Source: Candidatus Falkowiibacteriota bacterium (lineage in GTDB: Bacteria > Patescibacteriota > Patescibacteriia > Patescibacteriales > UBA12075). Taken from it: 14,474 nt of DNA. The notes below the pieces were generated by a model. It was given only the letters and a program-made list of their open reading frames with translations, did not search any database and was not told the origin of the DNA. A program made the translations under genes and the position numbers. The stretch covers positions 1 to 14,474 of the forward strand of contig JAUVLY010000005.1 in the NCBI GenBank assembly GCA_030600505.1, given 5' to 3'. Below are positions 11,570 through 14,474 of this stretch, piece by piece; the stretch's first letter is position 1; the number at the start of each line of letters is the position of its first letter.

Positions 11570-12475
11570 ATGGCAAAATGTTTAGTAACCGGCGGGGCCG
11601 GGTTTATCGGCTCCAACATGGTAGATGCTCTAATCGAGCGCGGAGACGAAGTAATTATTATTGATAATTTGTCTCTTGGTAAAAAAGAAAATATTAATAA
11701 GCGAGCTGATTTTCATAAGCTGGACATTCGCAATTTGGATGATATTAAACCCTTGTTCAAGGGCGTGGATTATGTTTTTCATTTTGCGGCTTTCCCCAGG
11801 GTACAGCCTTCAATTGAAGATCCGATTACGGCCAATGATATTAATTTAAATGGTACTTTAAATATATTGGTATCTGCCCGCGACGCAGGAGTTAAACGGG
11901 TGGTTTACTCAGCTTCTTCTTCGGCCTATGGTAATCAGGAGAAAATGCCGCTTAAAGAAAATATGCCGGCCCAGCCACTTTCGCCTTATGGCCTGCAAAA
12001 ATATGTCGGTGAATTGTATTGTCGCTTGTTTAGCGAAATTTATAATTTATCTACTGTAAGCCTTAGATATTTTAATATATATGGTCCGCGACAGGCAACT
12101 GAGGGGGCGTATTGCCTGGTAATGGGGATATTTGTCAGTCAGCGGCTTAAAGGTGATCCGATGACAATCACTAACGATGGCAAACAGAGGCGGGATTTTA
12201 CCAGCGTAGTTGACGCGGTAAGAGCTAATATTTTAGCGGCTGAGAGTGATAAGGTTGGCAAGGGTGAGGCAATCAATATTGGCCGGGGTAAAAATTATAG
12301 CGTTAACGAGTTGGCAAAGATGATTGGCGGACCAATTACATACGGCGAAAAGAGAATTGAACCTTTTGAAACGCTGGCAGACAATTCCAAGGCCAAAGAG
12401 CTGCTCGGTTGGGAACCGAGTGTGGAATTGCCCGAATGGCTAGAGGGGTATAAAAAGGAAATGAAGCTTACATAA
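11570..12475 (+). CDS. NAD-dependent epimerase, UDP-hexose 4-epimerase-like (SDR)
   Basis: 301-residue extended short-chain dehydrogenase/reductase. TGGAGFIG (7-14) binds NAD. The catalytic triad is Ser (SASSS, 114-118) with Tyr140 and Lys144 (YGLQK). SLRYFNIYGPRQ and DFTSVVDAV are typical of GalE/WbpP-like 4-epimerases, and PSIEDP after the AAF strand recalls UDP-GlcNAc 4-epimerases. The likely reaction is interconversion of UDP-Glc/UDP-Gal or the N-acetyl pair in the cytoplasm; substrate choice cannot be settled by eye. The ATG at 11570 follows the repeat and starts exactly at the first beta-strand, with no visible Shine-Dalgarno. The gene ends in the third heptameric array, and its length is normal for the family. 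Confidence 0.85.
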   Translation: MAKCLVTGGAGFIGSNMVDALIERGDEVIIIDNLSLGKKENINKRADFHKLDIRNLDDIKPLFKGVDYVFHFAAFPRVQPSIEDPITANDINLNGTLNILVSARDAGVKRVVYSASSSAYGNQEKMPLKENMPAQPLSPYGLQKYVGELYCRLFSEIYNLSTVSLRYFNIYGPRQATEGAYCLVMGIFVSQRLKGDPMTITNDGKQRRDFTSVVDAVRANILAAESDKVGKGEAINIGRGKNYSVNELAKMIGGPITYGEKRIEPFETLADNSKAKELLGWEPSVELPEWLEGYKKEMKLT

Positions 12476-12508
12476 CTCATAACTCATAACTCGTAACTTG
12501 GAACTCAT
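12474..12508 (+). repeat. Heptameric AACTCAT array, copy 3
   Basis: Five consecutive 7-bp units: AACTCAT, AACTCAT, AACTCGT, AACTTGG, AACTCAT. The first overlaps the TAA stop of the epimerase. Confidence 0.8.
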
Positions 12509-12584
12509 AATTTATAATATTTTTTGGAAAATAAGAGGACTAACGTTTATATAAATACGTTGACCCTTTTTATTATTTTGAAAT

Positions 12585-12613
12585 TTGAAAATAAATAAAA
12601 ATTATGGCATAAT
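12585..12613 (+). promoter_or_regulatory. Promoter of the decarboxylase fusion gene
   Basis: TTGAAA (12585-12590), a 17-nt spacer, then CATAAT (12608-12613), preceded by TGG giving an extended -10 context. The leader is about 135 nt, mostly AT-rich, ending in the hairpin element at 12706-12750. Confidence 0.5.
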
Positions 12614-12705
12614 AGGTTGCCAAAATATTTTTTTTAAACTACAATAACAGCATAATAATAATAATATTTAATATAATTCTACACTTTAAAAGTAGGGTTT
12701 TTTTG

Positions 12706-12750
12706 TATTCGCATGTCCCGCATTCGTAGCGCGGGTTCGCGAAGCGAATA
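12706..12750. repeat. Solo inverted copy of the left-end repeat, hairpin before the ATG
   Basis: TATTCGC (12706-12712) pairs with GCGAATA (12744-12750) around an inner CCCGC (12717-12721) / GCGGG (12731-12735). A rival hairpin TTCGC-GAA-GCGAA (12736-12748) uses the same right arm. Read in reverse, the order CGCTTCGC, CTACGAATG, CATGCGAAT matches the repeats at 1-270. It ends three bases before the start codon at 12754, where a Shine-Dalgarno would normally be, so it may affect translation. Confidence 0.65.
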
Positions 12751-12753
12751 ACT

Positions 12754-14313
12754 ATGAAAACTATTTTAATAACCGGTGGGGCGGGTTTTATTGGCTCTAA
12801 TTTATGTGAACATTTTTTGAGTCTTGGGCATAAAGTTATTTGTGTTGATTCTTTTTTTTCCGGTAAAAAGGAGAATATCATGCCTTTTATTAAGAACGAA
12901 AATTTTACTTTAATAAAACACAATATAATCTATCCGCTTAAGCAAAAGTTTGATTGTCTTGATGAAATATATAATTTGGCTTGTCCGGCCAGCCCCATGC
13001 AATACCAGTTTGATCCGGTTTTAACCCTTAAAACCAGCGTCAATGGCACGCTTAATATGCTTGATTTGGCGCGCAAATACTCCGCTAAGATGCTTCATAC
13101 TTCTACTTCAGAGGTCTATGGCGACCCGCTGGAGCATCCGCAAAAGGAAAGTTATTTTGGTAATGTTGATCCTTTGGGCAAGCGAGCCTGCTATGACGAA
13201 GGCAAGCGGTCGGCAGAAGCGATGAGCAAAGATTACAATCTTCTTTATAAAGTCGATGTGCGAATCGCCCGTCTATTTAATATTTATGGGCCGAACATGA
13301 TGTTTAATGACGGCCGGGTAATGTCTAATTTTATTTTACAAGCACTTCTCGGAGATAATTTAACCGTGCATGGCGATGGGCAACAGTCAAGGAGCTTTAT
13401 GTATATCACTGATTTACTTAATGCTTTTGACAAATTAATGGCCGTTGATCAAAACAAGGTCGGGATTGGCCCGATTAATCTGGGAAACCCGGACGAGCGG
13501 ACTATGTTAAGTTTGGCTGAGGATATTAATAGAATAATTGGTGAGAAAAGCAAGATAGAAATGATCCCCTATGACAAGATCCCGGAAAGACTGGGTGACC
13601 CGCAGCAAAGAAAACCGGACATTAGTCGGGCTAAAGAACTGCTTGATTGGGAACCAGAAGTGGATTATAACTATGGGATTAGAAAGACAATTGAGGATTT
13701 TCGTTCCCGTTTGGATGAAAAAAGTAAAATAGTGGTCTTTACCCCTGCCTTTATGCCAGTTAAAGGTCCGGCTGAGGACGCGACTTTGGAAATAGCCAAG
13801 CGGATGATCAATTATGACTTTGATATTATCACCGCTAAATTAAGTCCCGAGCTTAAGAACCACGAGAAAATCGGTCGGATTAATATCTACCGGATGGGCA
13901 GCGGCCGTAATCTGGATAAATATCTACTGGCTTTTTTTGGCGGCTTCAAGGCCTGGCAACTGCACAAAAAGAATAATTATCAGGTTGCCTGGGGTATAAT
14001 GGCCAGTTACGGAGCACTGGCAACGATTATTTTCTCGCTTTTAACTCGGGTCGCTTTTTTAGTCAGTCTGTTTGAAGGTAAGATTGACAATACCGCGTCA
14101 ATAAAGAAGCGTTTATATTCACCAATATACCGCCTTATATTCCGGCGCGCCCACAAGCTGCAAGTAGTGGCTGATTTGACCCAGGAGCAGCAAGCTTGGT
14201 TGGAGGATGAACGTGTAATCCGGCCGGTTGATCTGGATAAAGGATTAGATTACGTTATGAAAAAAACCAGGGAAGAGTTCCAGCAATTAGAGATATTAAC
14301 GTCAAGGCTCTAG
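12754..14313 (+). CDS. UDP-glucuronate decarboxylase fused to a glycosyltransferase-like domain
   Basis: 519-residue two-part protein. Residues 1 to about 320 are an SDR UDP-glucuronate decarboxylase (UDP-xylose synthase): NAD loop TGGAGFIG (7-14), LACPASP near 74-80, the catalytic TSTSEVYGDP (116-125) with HPQ after it, and CYDEGK with Tyr147 and Lys151. It would convert UDP-GlcA to UDP-xylose. Residues from about 326 to 519 resemble the N-terminal acceptor-side domain of GT4 glycosyltransferases (VVFTPAFMP opening, a WGIMASYG strand-turn, then hydrophobic FLVSLFEG). No EX7E donor half follows, so this part alone is unlikely to be catalytic. It may be a remnant, a tether to another transferase, or a regulatory domain. 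The decarboxylase call is firm; the second domain is moderate. Confidence 0.85.
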   Translation: MKTILITGGAGFIGSNLCEHFLSLGHKVICVDSFFSGKKENIMPFIKNENFTLIKHNIIYPLKQKFDCLDEIYNLACPASPMQYQFDPVLTLKTSVNGTLNMLDLARKYSAKMLHTSTSEVYGDPLEHPQKESYFGNVDPLGKRACYDEGKRSAEAMSKDYNLLYKVDVRIARLFNIYGPNMMFNDGRVMSNFILQALLGDNLTVHGDGQQSRSFMYITDLLNAFDKLMAVDQNKVGIGPINLGNPDERTMLSLAEDINRIIGEKSKIEMIPYDKIPERLGDPQQRKPDISRAKELLDWEPEVDYNYGIRKTIEDFRSRLDEKSKIVVFTPAFMPVKGPAEDATLEIAKRMINYDFDIITAKLSPELKNHEKIGRINIYRMGSGRNLDKYLLAFFGGFKAWQLHKKNNYQVAWGIMASYGALATIIFSLLTRVAFLVSLFEGKIDNTASIKKRLYSPIYRLIFRRAHKLQVVADLTQEQQAWLEDERVIRPVDLDKGLDYVMKKTREEFQQLEILTSRL

Positions 14314-14326
14314 ATCAATAATTTAC

Positions 14327-14413
14327 GCATTAGCTAATATTATTTATTTTCTCGCTACGGAACTCGCTTCGCTCAAACAGCCTCGCTTCAAAATAAATAA
14401 TATTAACTAATGC
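14327..14413. repeat. 87-bp hairpin element with 24-bp inverted ends
   Basis: Left arm 14327-14350 (GCATTAGCTAATATTATTTATTTT) and right arm 14390-14413 are inverted repeats matching at 23 of 24 positions. They enclose a 39-bp GC-rich core containing CTCGCTACGG and CTCGCTTCGCTC. The core words match the repeat family at 1-270. The element could end the transcript of the fusion gene as a large hairpin or be a non-autonomous mobile element; no target-site duplication was recognised. Confidence 0.75.
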
Positions 14414-14451
14414 TGCTAAAAAAATTGTTGGAACGTGTGAGTCCTAAATTC

Positions 14452-14474
14452 ATGAAAAAAAGAATTTTAATATT
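14452..14474 (+). CDS. Start of a further gene, truncated by the window
   Basis: An ATG opens MKKRILI, a typical first beta-strand of a Rossmann-type enzyme such as a glycosyltransferase or sugar-nucleotide enzyme. An in-frame ATG at 14410 would add 14 residues but begins inside the hairpin element. Too short to identify. Confidence 0.4.

Noticed and set aside
11470..11664. 64-residue plus-strand open frame
   Set aside because: It lies in the dispersed repeat and the first codons of the epimerase in another frame.
12679..12704. Terminator CTAC...GTAG followed by a T-run
   Set aside because: The stem is only four pairs with mismatches inside; too weak to support.

Overview
The window looks like accessory chromosome from a small-genome, host-associated bacterium, most likely Candidate Phyla Radiation (Patescibacteria, Parcubacteria-like). 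That placement is an inference from gene style: a CARDB/thrombospondin-type-3 secreted protein, an O-antigen-ligase-like membrane protein with a TPR tail, short or fused nucleotide-sugar enzymes, AT-rich gaps, and many dispersed palindromic repeats. The standard genetic code fits; TAA, TAG and TGA all act as stops. No rRNA, tRNA, CRISPR array or transposase gene was seen.

Layout. (1) 1-270 is a mosaic of small GC-rich repeats (period 52 bp), closed by a bidirectional terminator. (2) 338-1124, minus strand: a Fic-domain protein translationally coupled to a 60-residue upstream protein carrying a match to the Fic-inhibitory motif, so a candidate Fic toxin-antitoxin pair. (3) 1137-1563 holds divergent promoters, a candidate structured RNA and a palindromic promoter operator. 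(4) 1564-3736, plus strand: a PP-loop ATPase with a CxxC and further cysteines, a DUF523/TudS-type [4Fe-4S] desulfidase homologue, a second divergent protein with the same three-cysteine layout, and a small HEAT-like protein, ended by up to three tandem hairpin terminators. This is the most interesting block and may be an undescribed thio-nucleoside or sulfur-transfer module. (5) 3893-8724: a secreted CARDB/FN3/TSP3 protein and a Wzy/WaaL-type membrane ligase with TPRs. (6) 8821-9981, minus strand: a GT4 glycosyltransferase, convergent with the ligase across a shared terminator. (7) 10458-14313: a short UDP-glucose dehydrogenase-family protein, a GalE-like epimerase, and a UDP-glucuronate decarboxylase fused to a glycosyltransferase N-terminal-type domain. 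A further gene seems to start at 14452.

How the genes work together. The right half is a surface-glycan locus. The dehydrogenase and decarboxylase could make UDP-xylose from UDP-glucose through UDP-glucuronate, the epimerase would supply another UDP-sugar, GT4 enzymes would assemble a glycan, and the ligase-like protein would transfer or polymerise it outside the membrane. The left half pairs a Fic module with the cysteine-rich sulfur operon.

The gaps are unusually full of repeats: a 187-bp imperfect element present twice before sugar genes, heptameric AACTCAT arrays that contribute or abut the stop codon of three genes, a GC-rich CGCTTCGC/CTACGAATG family at both ends of the window, and an 87-bp hairpin element at the far right. 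All functions are read by eye from motifs; no database search was possible.
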